64,000 bases of DNA from Streptomyces klenkii (GTDB taxonomy: Bacteria; Actinomycetota; Actinomycetes; Streptomycetales; Streptomycetaceae): assembly GCF_003626645.1 (NCBI RefSeq), contig NZ_RBAM01000001.1, positions 558,001 through 622,000 of the forward strand, given 5' to 3'. Of the stretch, positions 25,212 through 33,555 are shown in pieces. Position numbers and translations under genes: made by a program. The notes beneath the pieces were generated by a model that was given only the letters and a program-made list of their open reading frames with translations, did not search any database and was not told the origin of the DNA. Numbering within the stretch: the stretch's first letter is position 1; the number at the start of each line of letters is the position of its first letter.

Positions 25212-26387
25212 TCAGGAATAGGCGTTCCAGCCGCCACCGAAGTCGGTGGGGTCGGTGTACGTACCGTCGCCCTTGCCCCAGTAGACGAGGGCGTGGCCGT
25301 CGGACTTCCGGCGCACCATCAGGTCCGGCACGCCGTTCTTGTTGATGTCGCCTACGCCCGTGATGACGTCGTACCGGTCCCAGCCTGCGCCGAGGTCGGT
25401 GGGGTTGGTGTAGCTGCCGTCGCCCTTGCCCCAGTAGACGAGGGCGTGGCCGTCCGACTTACGGCGCACCATCAGGTCCGGGACACCGTTGCCGGTGATG
25501 TCGCCTACGCCCGTGATCACGTCGTAGTTGTCCCAGCCTGCGCCGAGGTCGGTGGGGTTGGTGTAGCTGCCGTCGCCCTTGCCCCAGTAGACCAGCGCGT
25601 GGCCGTCGGACTTCCGGCGTACCAGCAGGTCGGATACGCCGTTCTTGTTGATGTCGCCGATGCCGGTGATGGCGTCGTAGTTGTCCCAGCCTGCGCCGAG
25701 GTCGGTCGGGTTGGTGTAGCCACCATCCCCCTTGCCCCAGTAGACGAGGGCGTGGCCGTCGGACTTCCGGCGTACCAACAGGTCGGACACACCATTGCCG
25801 TTGAGGTCACCGGCACCCGTGATCGCGTCGTACCCGTCCCAGCCGCCACCCAGGTCGGTGGGGTCGGTGTACGTACCGTCGCCCTTGCCCCAGTACATCA
25901 GCGCGTGGCCGTCGGACTTCCGGCGCGCCAGGAGGTCCGGGACCCCGTTGCTGTTGATGTCACCGACATTGACCAGCGGCGACATTGCGGGGCCGGCTTC
26001 CTCGTCCGGGTAGGGGTCGGGCCCGCCCTTGCTCAGGCCGGTCCCGGGAGCGCATGTCCACGCGCCCGGGCCCTGATCTTTGAGGATCTTCTCGGCTATG
26101 AGTATCTGCTGCTTCTTCGTGGCCAGATCGGGGCGCGCCGCGTATGCGGTGCCGCCGTAGTGCTGCCAGTTGTCCATGTTGATCTGGAGGCCGCCGTAGT
26201 ACGTGTGGGTGGGGTCGACGGCGCTCCAGTTGTTGGTGCTCTCGCATTGGGCGACCTTGTCCCAGGTGGCGACCGACGCCGCGCTCGCGGGAGTGGCGCC
26301 GAGGGCGCCCGCGGCGAGGGCAGTGGTGAGGGAAAGGAGCACGGCAGCCTTACGGAGCCGCTCGGTGGTGGGAACGCGGGTGTTCAC
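25212..26387 (-). CDS. secreted transglycosylase-like (RPF-type) domain with five FG-GAP repeats
   Basis: 391 residues; GTG at 26387 is chosen because it begins a proper signal peptide (VNTRVPTTERLRKAAVLL...ATPASA). Residues ~38-112 are the resuscitation-promoting-factor/lysozyme-like fold (TWDKVAQCESTNNWSAVDPT with the catalytic Glu in CES, YYGGLQINMDNWQHYGG), expected to cut peptidoglycan. The rest is five 51-residue units with the Ca-loop GDINKNGVSDLL, RRKSDGHALVYWGKGDG and YTNPTDLGAGWD. The repeats are almost identical at DNA level to those in the next gene upstream. Confidence 0.85.
   Translation of the reverse strand: MNTRVPTTERLRKAAVLLSLTTALAAGALGATPASAASVATWDKVAQCESTNNWSAVDPTHTYYGGLQINMDNWQHYGGTAYAARPDLATKKQQILIAEKILKDQGPGAWTCAPGTGLSKGGPDPYPDEEAGPAMSPLVNVGDINSNGVPDLLARRKSDGHALMYWGKGDGTYTDPTDLGGGWDGYDAITGAGDLNGNGVSDLLVRRKSDGHALVYWGKGDGGYTNPTDLGAGWDNYDAITGIGDINKNGVSDLLVRRKSDGHALVYWGKGDGSYTNPTDLGAGWDNYDVITGVGDITGNGVPDLMVRRKSDGHALVYWGKGDGSYTNPTDLGAGWDRYDVITGVGDINKNGVPDLMVRRKSDGHALVYWGKGDGTYTDPTDFGGGWNAYS
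25215..25964 (-). repeat. five 153-bp tandem FG-GAP repeats
   Basis: Exact 153-bp period (for example GTCGTAGTTGTCCCAGCCTG at 25521 recurs at 25674). Units differ mainly at the codons before and after the Ca loop. The same unit occurs five more times at 26509-27258. Confidence 0.9.
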
Positions 26388-26505
26388 GGGCGTGGGAATC
26401 CTCGCTGTGTGGGGCGATCGGGTGAGGTGGTGCTGAGGTGGTGCTGACGGCAGGGGCCCGGGTGGGTGTCCAGCGACCGGGCCCACTGCCGACGGGGGCC
26501 GGGGG

Positions 26506-28005
26506 TCAGGAGTAGTTGTCCCAGCCGGCGCCGAGGTCGGTGGGGTTGGTGTAGCTGCCGTCTCCCTTGCCCCAGTAGACGAGGGCGTGGCCGTCGGACT
26601 TGCGGCGCACCATCAGGTCCGGGACGCCGTTGTCGTTGATGTCGCCTACGCCCGTGATGGCGTCGTACTGGTCCCAGCCGGCGCCGAGGTCGGTGGGGTT
26701 GGTGTAGCTGCCGTCTCCCTTGCCCCAGTAGACGAGGGCGTGGCCGTCGGACTTCCGGCGTACCAGCAGGTCGGATACGCCGTTCTTGTTGATGTCGCCG
26801 ATGCCGGTGATGGCGTCGTAGTTGTCCCAGCCTGCGCCGAGGTCGGTCGGGTTGGTGTAGCCACCATCCCCCTTGCCCCAGTAGACGAGGGCGTGGCCGT
26901 CGGACTTCCGGCGCACCATCAGGTCCGGCACGCCGTTGCCGTTGATGTCACCCACGCCCGTGATCACGTCGTAGGCATCCCAGCCTGCGCCGAGGTCCGT
27001 CGGGTTGGTGTAACCGCCGTCTCCCTTGCCCCAATAGATCAGGGCGTGGCCGTCCGACTTCCGGCGCACCAAGAGGTCGGACACACCGTTCTTGTTGATG
27101 TCGCCGATGCCGGTGATGGCGTCGTACTGGTCCCAGCCGGCGCCGAGGTCGGTGGGGTTGGTGTAGCCGCCGTCTCCCTTGCCCCAGTACACCAGCGCGT
27201 GGCCGTCCGACTTCCGGCGCGCCAGGAGGTCCGAGACGCCGTTGCCGTTGATGTCACCGACGTTGACCAGCGGCGACATGGCGTTCGCGGACGAGTTGTC
27301 GACGATCTTGTCGTAGCGTCGCGGGGAGAAGCCGGACCTGCCGAAGTAGGGGTAGTCGACCGTGCGGTGAACGGCTCTGCCGGTGCTGCCGCCGGCCTCC
27401 TCGAAGGCGTCGTACTGCGTGTGGGCCGCGTCCTTCCAGCCGTTGAAGATGACGACATGGCCGTCGTTGCCCGCGGCGGGGTTGAGCAGGATGTCGCCCG
27501 GCTTGAGGTCCTCCTTGCCTATGGAGGACGTGAATTCGGTCAGGGTGGGGGTGGTCTCGCCCCAGTTGTTCGCCGAGGAGGTGGCGAGGTTCCAGGCCAT
27601 GGAGACGAAGCCCGAGCAGTCCGTGCGGTACTTGTGACCGTACTGCGTGAGGTAGGAGACCTGGCTGTACGGCACGGCGTCGTCCGTCCAGGTCTTGGCT
27701 CTGGTGATGACCTCCTCACGGCTGATCGGGCCGCCGACGCTCGAGTCCGTGAACAACGAGCGGCCCTTGGCCGCCGGAGCGGCCGCGTCCAGCTGGGCCC
27801 GGGTGGCGGTCGTCGGGTTCGGCACCGTCGGGGTGAAGCGGGTGATCGTGCCCAGGTCCACCGCGCTCTTGGTCCGCGTGCTCTTCGTCTGCACGCTCTT
27901 GGTGGGCGCGGCGGCAGGCGAAGCGGCCGCTGCGAGGTCGAGGTTCGTGAGGGTGACCGCGCCGACGACGGCGGTGGCCAGGGCAATGCGGACTGGCAGG
28001 TTCAT
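26506..28005 (-). CDS. secreted NlpC/P60-like amidase with five FG-GAP repeats
   Basis: 499 residues with AAGGGAA before the ATG and a signal peptide (MNLPVRIALATAVVGAVTLT). A Lys/Thr-rich spacer follows (TKSVQTKSTRTKSA). Residues ~85-245 are a papain-like amidase domain with catalytic Cys in YRTDCSGFVSMAWN and His in NDGHVVIFNGW, as in NlpC/P60/CHAP-type peptidoglycan hydrolases (putative amidase domain family). Then come five 51-residue FG-GAP units nearly identical to those of the neighbouring gene. Different catalytic heads on the same repeat stalk suggest the repeats target the proteins to the same surface. Confidence 0.85.
   Translation of the reverse strand: MNLPVRIALATAVVGAVTLTNLDLAAAASPAAAPTKSVQTKSTRTKSAVDLGTITRFTPTVPNPTTATRAQLDAAAPAAKGRSLFTDSSVGGPISREEVITRAKTWTDDAVPYSQVSYLTQYGHKYRTDCSGFVSMAWNLATSSANNWGETTPTLTEFTSSIGKEDLKPGDILLNPAAGNDGHVVIFNGWKDAAHTQYDAFEEAGGSTGRAVHRTVDYPYFGRSGFSPRRYDKIVDNSSANAMSPLVNVGDINGNGVSDLLARRKSDGHALVYWGKGDGGYTNPTDLGAGWDQYDAITGIGDINKNGVSDLLVRRKSDGHALIYWGKGDGGYTNPTDLGAGWDAYDVITGVGDINGNGVPDLMVRRKSDGHALVYWGKGDGGYTNPTDLGAGWDNYDAITGIGDINKNGVSDLLVRRKSDGHALVYWGKGDGSYTNPTDLGAGWDQYDAITGVGDINDNGVPDLMVRRKSDGHALVYWGKGDGSYTNPTDLGAGWDNYS
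26509..27258 (-). repeat. five 153-bp tandem FG-GAP repeats (second array)
   Basis: Same unit and period as at 25215-25964, with long blocks of identity between the arrays (for example the unit with GTAGTTGTCCCAGCCTGCGC and CACCATCCCCCTTGCCCCAG in both). Confidence 0.9.
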
Positions 28006-28226
28006 GACAGTTCCCTTGTCAGGCGTGAAGTGTGAGGCATGGGCAGGACTCGCGGGAGATCCGCGCGGTCACTGAAAAGAGGCGGTGCGCACAGCCGGCC
28101 CGGAAGTGGGGTTCGGCATCAGGGGCAGGTCGGGCCCGGTGATTGGACCTTTACGGGCTTCGGTACTCCCCGATCCGGACCCTTCGACATGACACCCCCC
28201 GGTCATCAACGCCGTGCGCTTTCTGA

Positions 28227-28256
28227 GAACACCGTACGCCCGTCCGTACAGTGTTC
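28227..28256. promoter_or_regulatory. 30-bp near-perfect operator dyad
   Basis: GAACACcGTACG - 6 nt - CGTACaGTGTTC: 12-bp arms with a single mismatch. It lies in the 376-bp gap between the amidase gene (leftward) and the ArsR gene (rightward), and shares CGTCCGTACA with the dyad in front of the TetR gene at 22065. Confidence 0.6.
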
Positions 28257-28347
28257 GCAACCTCCGTACGCCGTGCGCTCAAGTGGCTTCCCGGCTGCTT
28301 GGCGTGGGCGGCGGTCCGACGTCGAGCGGCCGCAACCGCCTCACTGC

Positions 28348-28372
28348 TTGACATGCAGGCATTTGCCTGCAT
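28348..28372 (+). promoter_or_regulatory. promoter with embedded ArsR operator
   Basis: TTGACA (28348-28353) overlaps a perfect 9-bp inverted repeat with 2-nt centre, ATGCAGGCATTTGCCTGCAT (28353-28372). The repeat fills the -35/-10 spacer, so a bound ArsR protein would block RNA polymerase. The start codon is only 10 nt downstream, so the transcript may be leaderless or nearly so. Confidence 0.7.
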
Positions 28373-28381
28373 GATTGAGGT

Positions 28382-29161
28382 GTGAGCAGCGAGATGGACC
28401 GGGTCTTCAAGGCCCTGGCCGATCCGACCAGGCGGTTCGTGCTGGACAGGCTGCGCGAGAACAACGGCCAGACGCTGGGCGAACTGTGCGAAAGCGTGCG
28501 GATGGCCCGGCAGTCACTGACCCAGCACCTGGGCGTGCTGGAGGCCGCGAACCTCGTCAGCACCGTCCGCAGGGGCCGCGAAAAGTTGCATTACCTCAAC
28601 CCCGTGCCGCTCCACGAGATCCAGGAGCGGTGGATCAGCGCCTTCGATCAGCCCCGGCTGGACGCGTTGAGCGCACTGAAACAGAAAGCGGAATCCTCCA
28701 TGAATGCTGAGAGCGAGCCTCGCCCGGAGTTCGTCCACACCACCTACATCGCCGCCACCCCGGAAAGGGTCTGGCAGTGCCTGATGGACCCGGAGGCGAC
28801 GGCGGCGTACTGGTACCACCACAACGTCTCCGACTGGCAGCCCGGATCGCCCTGGGCGCACCGCCGTGTGGACGGCTCGGGCACCGATGACGTGGTGGGC
28901 ACCGTGGCCGACGTCGACGAGCCGCGCCGGCTGACCCTGACCTGGGCCGGTCCCGGCGAGGACCGGCCGCACGGCGAATCCCGGGTCACCTTTGAACTCC
29001 AGCCCTACGGTGACACCACGCGTCTCACGGTCACCCACGTCAACCTGCGGGACGACAAGGAGTACCGCGCTGTCTCCGGCGGCTGGAACTTCGTGCTGGC
29101 CAACCTCAAGACCTACGTCGAGACCGGCACGACGCTGCCCGTCCCGGCCTGGCGCCCCTGA
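28382..29161 (+). CDS. ArsR-family HTH fused to SRPBCC (AHSA1-like) domain
   Basis: 259 residues starting at GTG 28382. Residues 1-100 are an ArsR winged helix without metal-ligand cysteines (MDRVFKALADPTRRFVLDRL, TLGELCESVRMARQSLTQHL, RRGREKLHYLN). Residues ~118-255 are a START/SRPBCC fold (HTTYIAATPERVWQCLMDPE, WQPGSPWAH, TFELQPYGDTTRLTVTHVN). Usually these two are separate adjacent genes; here they are one polypeptide. SRPBCC domains bind hydrophobic ligands, so ligand-controlled autorepression through the dyad at 28353-28372 is likely. Confidence 0.87.
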   Translation: MSSEMDRVFKALADPTRRFVLDRLRENNGQTLGELCESVRMARQSLTQHLGVLEAANLVSTVRRGREKLHYLNPVPLHEIQERWISAFDQPRLDALSALKQKAESSMNAESEPRPEFVHTTYIAATPERVWQCLMDPEATAAYWYHHNVSDWQPGSPWAHRRVDGSGTDDVVGTVADVDEPRRLTLTWAGPGEDRPHGESRVTFELQPYGDTTRLTVTHVNLRDDKEYRAVSGGWNFVLANLKTYVETGTTLPVPAWRP

Positions 29162-29197
29162 GAAAGGCTGGCCCGGGCGCCCCTGAGAAAACACAGC

Positions 29198-29224
29198 CCG
29201 GCGCATGCTCGGTGCATGCGCCGG
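29198..29224. terminator. terminator hairpin between convergent ArsR and AraC genes
   Basis: CCGGCGCATGC, loop TCGGT, GCATGCGCCGG: perfect 11-bp stem 37 nt after the ArsR-SRPBCC stop. It is preceded by a 14-bp direct repeat (GCGCCCCTGAGAAA) spanning the stop codon. Confidence 0.7.
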
Positions 29225-29267
29225 CACCGTCCGCACCGGGTGTGCCGGGCCTCGGACCCGTTGTCGT

Positions 29268-30311
29268 TCAGGCCGGACGCGGCCGCGAGCGGAAGGTGCG
29301 GCGGTAGGTATCCGGGGGCACGCCGACCGCCCGGTTGAAGTGCCGGCGCAGCGTCGTGGCGGTGCCCATGCCGGTGGCCGCGGCGATGGCGTCGACACTG
29401 TCTTCGGTGGTCTCCAGCAACTCCTGGGCGTGGCGGATCCGCTGAGCCAGCAGCCATTGCAGCGGGGTCGTGCCGGTCACCGACCTGAAGTGGCGGCCGA
29501 GGTGGCGCGAGCTCATCCGGGCCTGGCGGGCGAGGTCTTCGACGGTCAGCGGATGGTCAAGCCGTTCGCTCACCCATGGGAGCAGCTCGGCGAGCGGGTG
29601 ATTGCCCTGTGCGGGCACGGGAGTGGTGACGAACTGGGCCTGGCCCCCGGGCCGGTGCGGCGGAACGACCAGGCGGCGGGCGAGCGCGTTGGCGGTCGAC
29701 GAGCCGTGGTCGAGGCGGACCAGGTGCAGGCACAGGTCCATCGCCGCGGCCTTGCCGGCGGAGGTGAGCACGCTGCCGTTGTCCACGTAGAGGACGTCCG
29801 GGTCCACCTCCACGCGCGGATAGCGGGCGGCCAGGGCCTCGGTGTGCACCCAGTGCGTCGTCGCGCGCCGCCCGTCCAGCAGGCCGGCGGCGGCCAGCAC
29901 GAACGCGCCCGTGCAGAAGGAGACCACGCGCGCCCCCGCTTCGTGGGCCGCGCGCACCGCGTCGACGAGGCCGGCCGGCGGGTCCTCGTCGACATCGGCC
30001 CAGGCGGGGACGATCACCGTGCCGGCGCGCCGGAGGTGGTCGAGTCCGTAGTCGGGCTCCAGTGTGAACCGGCCGACCCGCACCGCGCCCGGCCCGCAGG
30101 CCACGACGTGGTAGTCGGGGCCGGCCCCACTGGGAAGGCTGTCGCCGAAGACCTCGTAGGCCACGGACAGCTCGAAGTGGAGCATGCCGTCGGTGACGGC
30201 CAGGGCGACAGTGCCAGCGTCAGGGCCAGTGAGGGCGTCAGTGCCAGTGCAGGCGTCACTGCCAGTGCCAGTGCCGGCGTCAGTGTCCACGTCCGGAATT
30301 GTACGGGTCAT
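29268..30311 (-). CDS. GlxA-type AraC-family regulator (DJ-1/PfpI domain + AraC HTH)
   Basis: 347 residues from ATG 30311. Residues 1-30 are a low-complexity Thr/Gly/Asp tract (DAGTGTGSDACTGTDALTGP) coded by degenerate short repeats. Residues ~33-190 are a DJ-1/PfpI-like domain (ALAVTDGMLHFELSVAYEVF, RVVSFCTGAFVLAAAGLLDG with the nucleophile-elbow Cys). Residues ~225-340 are two AraC HTH motifs (LTVEDLARQARMSSRHLGRH, QELLETTEDSVDAIAAATGM). It is divergent from the oxidoreductase at 30425, its probable target. Confidence 0.88.
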   Translation of the reverse strand: MTRTIPDVDTDAGTGTGSDACTGTDALTGPDAGTVALAVTDGMLHFELSVAYEVFGDSLPSGAGPDYHVVACGPGAVRVGRFTLEPDYGLDHLRRAGTVIVPAWADVDEDPPAGLVDAVRAAHEAGARVVSFCTGAFVLAAAGLLDGRRATTHWVHTEALAARYPRVEVDPDVLYVDNGSVLTSAGKAAAMDLCLHLVRLDHGSSTANALARRLVVPPHRPGGQAQFVTTPVPAQGNHPLAELLPWVSERLDHPLTVEDLARQARMSSRHLGRHFRSVTGTTPLQWLLAQRIRHAQELLETTEDSVDAIAAATGMGTATTLRRHFNRAVGVPPDTYRRTFRSRPRPA

Positions 30312-30424
30312 GTCGTTCCGGACACTCGTGTGAGAGACCCCCACTCGCCAGGATGTCCGTAACGGATCGCCGGTGGAACGTCATCGGATCCTCATCGGAT
30401 CGTTTCAACAACGGGGGAGAACCC

Positions 30425-31459
30425 ATGGGATCGAAGCCTGCCGTAGCGGTGTTCGGCGCGTACGGGCACACCGGCCGCTTCGTGGTGGCACACCTGCGAG
30501 AACGCGGGTTCGTCCTCGTGCTCTCCGGTCGCGATGCTGGCAAGCTGGAGGCGCTGGCCGCGTCCGCGTCCGCTTCCGGACTCGACGCCCGTCCGGCGTC
30601 GGCCGGGAACCCTGACTCGCTCGACCGCGCGCTGGCCGGCACGGCGGCGGTGATCAACTGCGCCGGGCCCTTCGCCACCACAGCCGCCCCCGTCATCGAG
30701 GCGGCACTGCGCGCGGGCATCCCCTATGTGGATGTCACGGGCGAGATCGAGTCCGGCGTCGATACGTTCGCGGACTTCACGGACCGGGCCCGCGCGGCGG
30801 GAGCGGTGATCGTCCCCGCGATGGCTTTCTACGGAGGCCTCGGCGATCTGTTGGTCACCGCGGCGATGGGCGACTGGACGGCGGCCGACGAGGCACACAT
30901 CGCCTACGCGCTGAGCAACTGGCACCCCACCACCGGAACACGCGCCACGAGCAAGGTCTCCCGCCTGCGGCGAGGCGGCCGGCGCATCCGCTACGCCGGT
31001 GGGCAACTGGAGTACCGTGACGACGCGTCACCGAACCTCCAGTGGCCCTTCCCCGACCCCATCGGCTCCAGGGCCGTCATAGGGGAGTTCACCACGGTCG
31101 ACGTCGTCACCGTTCCCAGCCACCTGTCCATCTCCGACGTGCACACCCACATGACGGTCGAGGCGGCCAGGGAGGTGCTGGCCCCGGACACGCCGACGCC
31201 CGCCGCGACCGACGCGTACGGGCGATCCGCGCAGACCTTCCTCGTCGACGCCGTCGTGCGCCGCGGCGGCACCGAACGCCGTGCCGTGGCGCGGGGCCGG
31301 GACATCTACGCCGTCACCGCCCCGCTCGCGGTGGAGGCGGTCCACCGCATCCTCACCGGCCGGACCCGGGCGACGGGCGTCGCCTCCGCAGGCAAGATGT
31401 TCGACGCGCCCGACTTCCTCCGCGCGCTGTCGCAGCACATCTCCGTGGAACTGCACTAG
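30425..31459 (+). CDS. saccharopine dehydrogenase-like NAD(P)-binding oxidoreductase
   Basis: 344 residues with GGGGGAG 5 nt before the ATG. A Rossmann fold opens the protein (VAVFGAYGHTGRFVVAHL), followed by VLSGRDAGKLEAL and the NCAGPFATTAAPVIEAALRA segment typical of the saccharopine dehydrogenase NADP-binding family. The substrate is unknown, since these enzymes include trans-acting enoyl reductases and lipid/quinone reductases. It is divergent from the GlxA-type AraC regulator with ~110 bp between, suggesting AraC control. Confidence 0.82.
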   Translation: MGSKPAVAVFGAYGHTGRFVVAHLRERGFVLVLSGRDAGKLEALAASASASGLDARPASAGNPDSLDRALAGTAAVINCAGPFATTAAPVIEAALRAGIPYVDVTGEIESGVDTFADFTDRARAAGAVIVPAMAFYGGLGDLLVTAAMGDWTAADEAHIAYALSNWHPTTGTRATSKVSRLRRGGRRIRYAGGQLEYRDDASPNLQWPFPDPIGSRAVIGEFTTVDVVTVPSHLSISDVHTHMTVEAAREVLAPDTPTPAATDAYGRSAQTFLVDAVVRRGGTERRAVARGRDIYAVTAPLAVEAVHRILTGRTRATGVASAGKMFDAPDFLRALSQHISVELH

Positions 31460-31570
31460 CGGCGCGCAGAGGGCCGGGAAACACTCCGTCCGGCACGTCC
31501 CCGCGTAAGCCCGTGTGCCCATGAGCGGGGCTCGGCCGCCACTCCCGCACGGGGCAGTTCCAGCGTCGGC

Positions 31571-32140
31571 CTACGGGTGGTAGAGCTCTTGGGCACGAGC
31601 GGAGTCGACGGGACCGTCCTGGTCCAGGGGCAGGAAGTAGCGCAGCTGCCATTCCTGCGAACGGCCGGCCTGGCGGTTGGTGGTGGTCACCCAGGGCGGG
31701 TAGACGCGGAAGGCTCGTTTCCCACCGGAACCGTCCACTGATACGACGCCGTGCCGGCGGAGCGCGTCTATGGGAAAGACGAACTGGCCGAAGTGGTGGT
31801 GGTCACGGCTGCTGATGACGAAGAGGTCGACGGGGTCCGTGACGTCGAAGGGCTGGATGGGCCCGCCCGGGGACCTCTTCCACACGGTGACGAACTGGCC
31901 GACCTTGGTGGGGGTCGTCTTGGCTACGCGGAACCGGACGGAAAGGCCGTCAAGGGTGAATTCGTGCGCGGCGTACTCGGCACTTTCGGATTCGGGAATC
32001 GGCTGCGAGCAGGTGAATCCGCAGGGGTCGTAGACGAGCTCTTTCGCCGCTAGGAGATCACTGTGGGCCGGGGTGGTGTCCGACCACGGTTCGAGTCCAT
32101 GGGCGTGCGGAGTGGATGAGGACTCGTGGTTCGCTGTCAT
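31571..32140 (-). CDS. MepB-family protein
   Basis: 189 residues. Diagnostic stretch: YAAHEFTLDGLSVRFRVAKT then TPTKVGQFVTVWKRSPGGP, IQPFDVTDPVDLFVISSRD and GQFVFPIDALRRHGVVS, ending with an aromatic core (FRVYPPW). MepB of Staphylococcus is co-transcribed with the MepA efflux pump but has no known activity; a nucleic-acid-related fold has been suggested for the family. It stands alone here. Confidence 0.82.
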   Translation of the reverse strand: MTANHESSSTPHAHGLEPWSDTTPAHSDLLAAKELVYDPCGFTCSQPIPESESAEYAAHEFTLDGLSVRFRVAKTTPTKVGQFVTVWKRSPGGPIQPFDVTDPVDLFVISSRDHHHFGQFVFPIDALRRHGVVSVDGSGGKRAFRVYPPWVTTTNRQAGRSQEWQLRYFLPLDQDGPVDSARAQELYHP

Positions 32141-32236
32141 ACGTCCACCCTGTCACAGGGGCGTTCCCAGGAAGCGTCCGAGCGCGGCATGGACTGTGTC
32201 GACGAAGACGTCACGGTCCTCATCGGTTACCGCTCG

Positions 32237-32830
32237 TCAGAGAGGAAGGAAGGTGACCACGGCCGTGCCGTCGTTGTGGTCGATCTCGCCGCCGGCCAGA
32301 CAGAGCTTTCCGTCGGCCAGCGAGCTGTAGACGTTGTTGCCGTTGAAGTGGTGGCCCACGAACCACGTCCCGCCGGTGACGGTGCCGGTCCACTCGGCCA
32401 CGCGCGTGCCGTCCTCGCGCGGCAGCGTGGAGACGGTGCCGGTCAGGGTGCTCTCGCCGGCCGGGTGTCCGCCCTTCGAGGCGGACCAGTGGTCGGTCTC
32501 GGTGATCGAGGGGGTGAGGAGCTGGTTGGGGCTCGCCTGCAGGCAGCCGGTGACGGACTTGACGGAGCCCTTGAAGGTGCCGTGCCAGGTCCGGGTCCTG
32601 ATCAGGGGGAGCGTGGAACAGGAGTAGTCGCCCGACCAGCTGGTGGTCGTCGGGCGAGGGGTTGCTCTGAGGGGCGGGTCGAAGGTGTAGTGGATCCGCC
32701 CGACGCAGGTTCCGGTCGCCGGGCTCGTCGCCGCACCGTTGGCGGAGGCGGAGGCGGGCGCGGGCAGGCCGAGCATCAGAAGGAGGGGAAGGACGCCGGC
32801 GGAGACCGGGAGGATGGCGCGCTTACGCAT
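32237..32830 (-). CDS. secreted hypothetical protein
   Basis: 197 residues: signal peptide MRKRAILPVSAGVLPLLLML to about ASASA, then a beta-rich domain with four Cys (GTCVGRIHYTF, SGDYSCST, VTGCLQA, GKLCLAGGEID) and many Thr/Gly. The upstream region has a GAAAGGATCACC ribosome-like site. Members of this type are common in Streptomyces; no function is known or visible. Confidence 0.7.
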   Translation of the reverse strand: MRKRAILPVSAGVLPLLLMLGLPAPASASANGAATSPATGTCVGRIHYTFDPPLRATPRPTTTSWSGDYSCSTLPLIRTRTWHGTFKGSVKSVTGCLQASPNQLLTPSITETDHWSASKGGHPAGESTLTGTVSTLPREDGTRVAEWTGTVTGGTWFVGHHFNGNNVYSSLADGKLCLAGGEIDHNDGTAVVTFLPL

Positions 32831-32977
32831 ACCGCGGTGATCCTTTCGGGCCGGAATTCACTTTGCCCTGCCCAGTCTTCGGGCGGGTCGCGGCCCCTAC
32901 CACCGCGCCCGGGCGGCGTGTGGTTGCACCACCCGGCGCACGAACGTACCCGCGCCGGTCAACTCCCTCGCATCACG

Positions 32978-33235
32978 TCAGTCGATGACCGCGGTGGCTT
33001 CGATCTCGACCAGGTGGTCGGGTGTGTCCAGGGCTGCGACACCGAGCAGAGTGGCCGGTGGGACCGGTGTGCTCCCCAGCTTCGCGGCCGCCCGAGCGAT
33101 CCCCTCCAGGAGCAGGGGCATCTTGTCAGGGGTCCAGCCGACGACGTAGGCGGTCAGTTTCGCCACATCGTCGAAGGAGCCGCCGACCCCGGCCAGGGCG
33201 GTGGCGTGCAGCGGTACCCGCAGCCGCTCGGCGGT
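32978..33235 (-). pseudogene. C-terminal fragment of a RidA (YjgF/UK114) family protein
   Basis: In frame to a stop at 32978: ATALAGVGGSFDDVAKLTAY, VVGWTPDKMPLLLEGIARAA, LGSTPVPPATLLGVAALDTP, LVEIEATAVID. This is the C-terminal ~75 residues of a RidA protein, including the PPATLLGV active-site region (here PPAT replaces the PARSxV type). The N-terminal half is absent and the frame joins directly to an amidohydrolase fragment near 33235. Confidence 0.65.
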
Positions 33236-33555
33236 GGCGTGGGAATGGCCGCGAGTGCCTGGAACCGGTGCGGGTTGGTGCTGACGACCTGCGCGAGTGC
33301 GTCGTTCGCCTCCCGCGCGACGCTCACGGCGTCGGCCGGCTCGAGGTTCTGCACGCCCGGTGTGGCCAGGGACAGTACCGCGACGTCCACGCCCTGATCG
33401 TCCATGTCGGCCAGGCGCTGCTCGCCGACATCGCGCAGCCGGCGCGCGACCGGGGCGTCGCCGAAGCCGAGTTGCGGGATCTGCGGCACTCCCGCCTTCG
33501 CCCAGGCATCCAGCAGGACCGGCAGTACGACGTGTTCCTCAAGGCCCACGATCCG
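33235..33555 (-). pseudogene. N-terminal fragment of amidohydrolase (resorcylate-decarboxylase-like family)
   Basis: Reading left from 33555: [90 protein letters not shown]. This is the first ~100 residues of an amidohydrolase_2-type protein (gamma-resorcylate decarboxylase or ACMSD relatives). The metal-binding HxH pattern is represented only by the GLEEH start. The remaining two thirds are deleted and replaced by a RidA fragment. The start codon is missing at the junction with the TetR remnant. Confidence 0.65.

Noticed and set aside
25215..27258. Regular repeat arrays considered as CRISPR or satellite DNA
   Set aside because: The units are 153 bp, in codon phase and encode FG-GAP blades inside secreted proteins.
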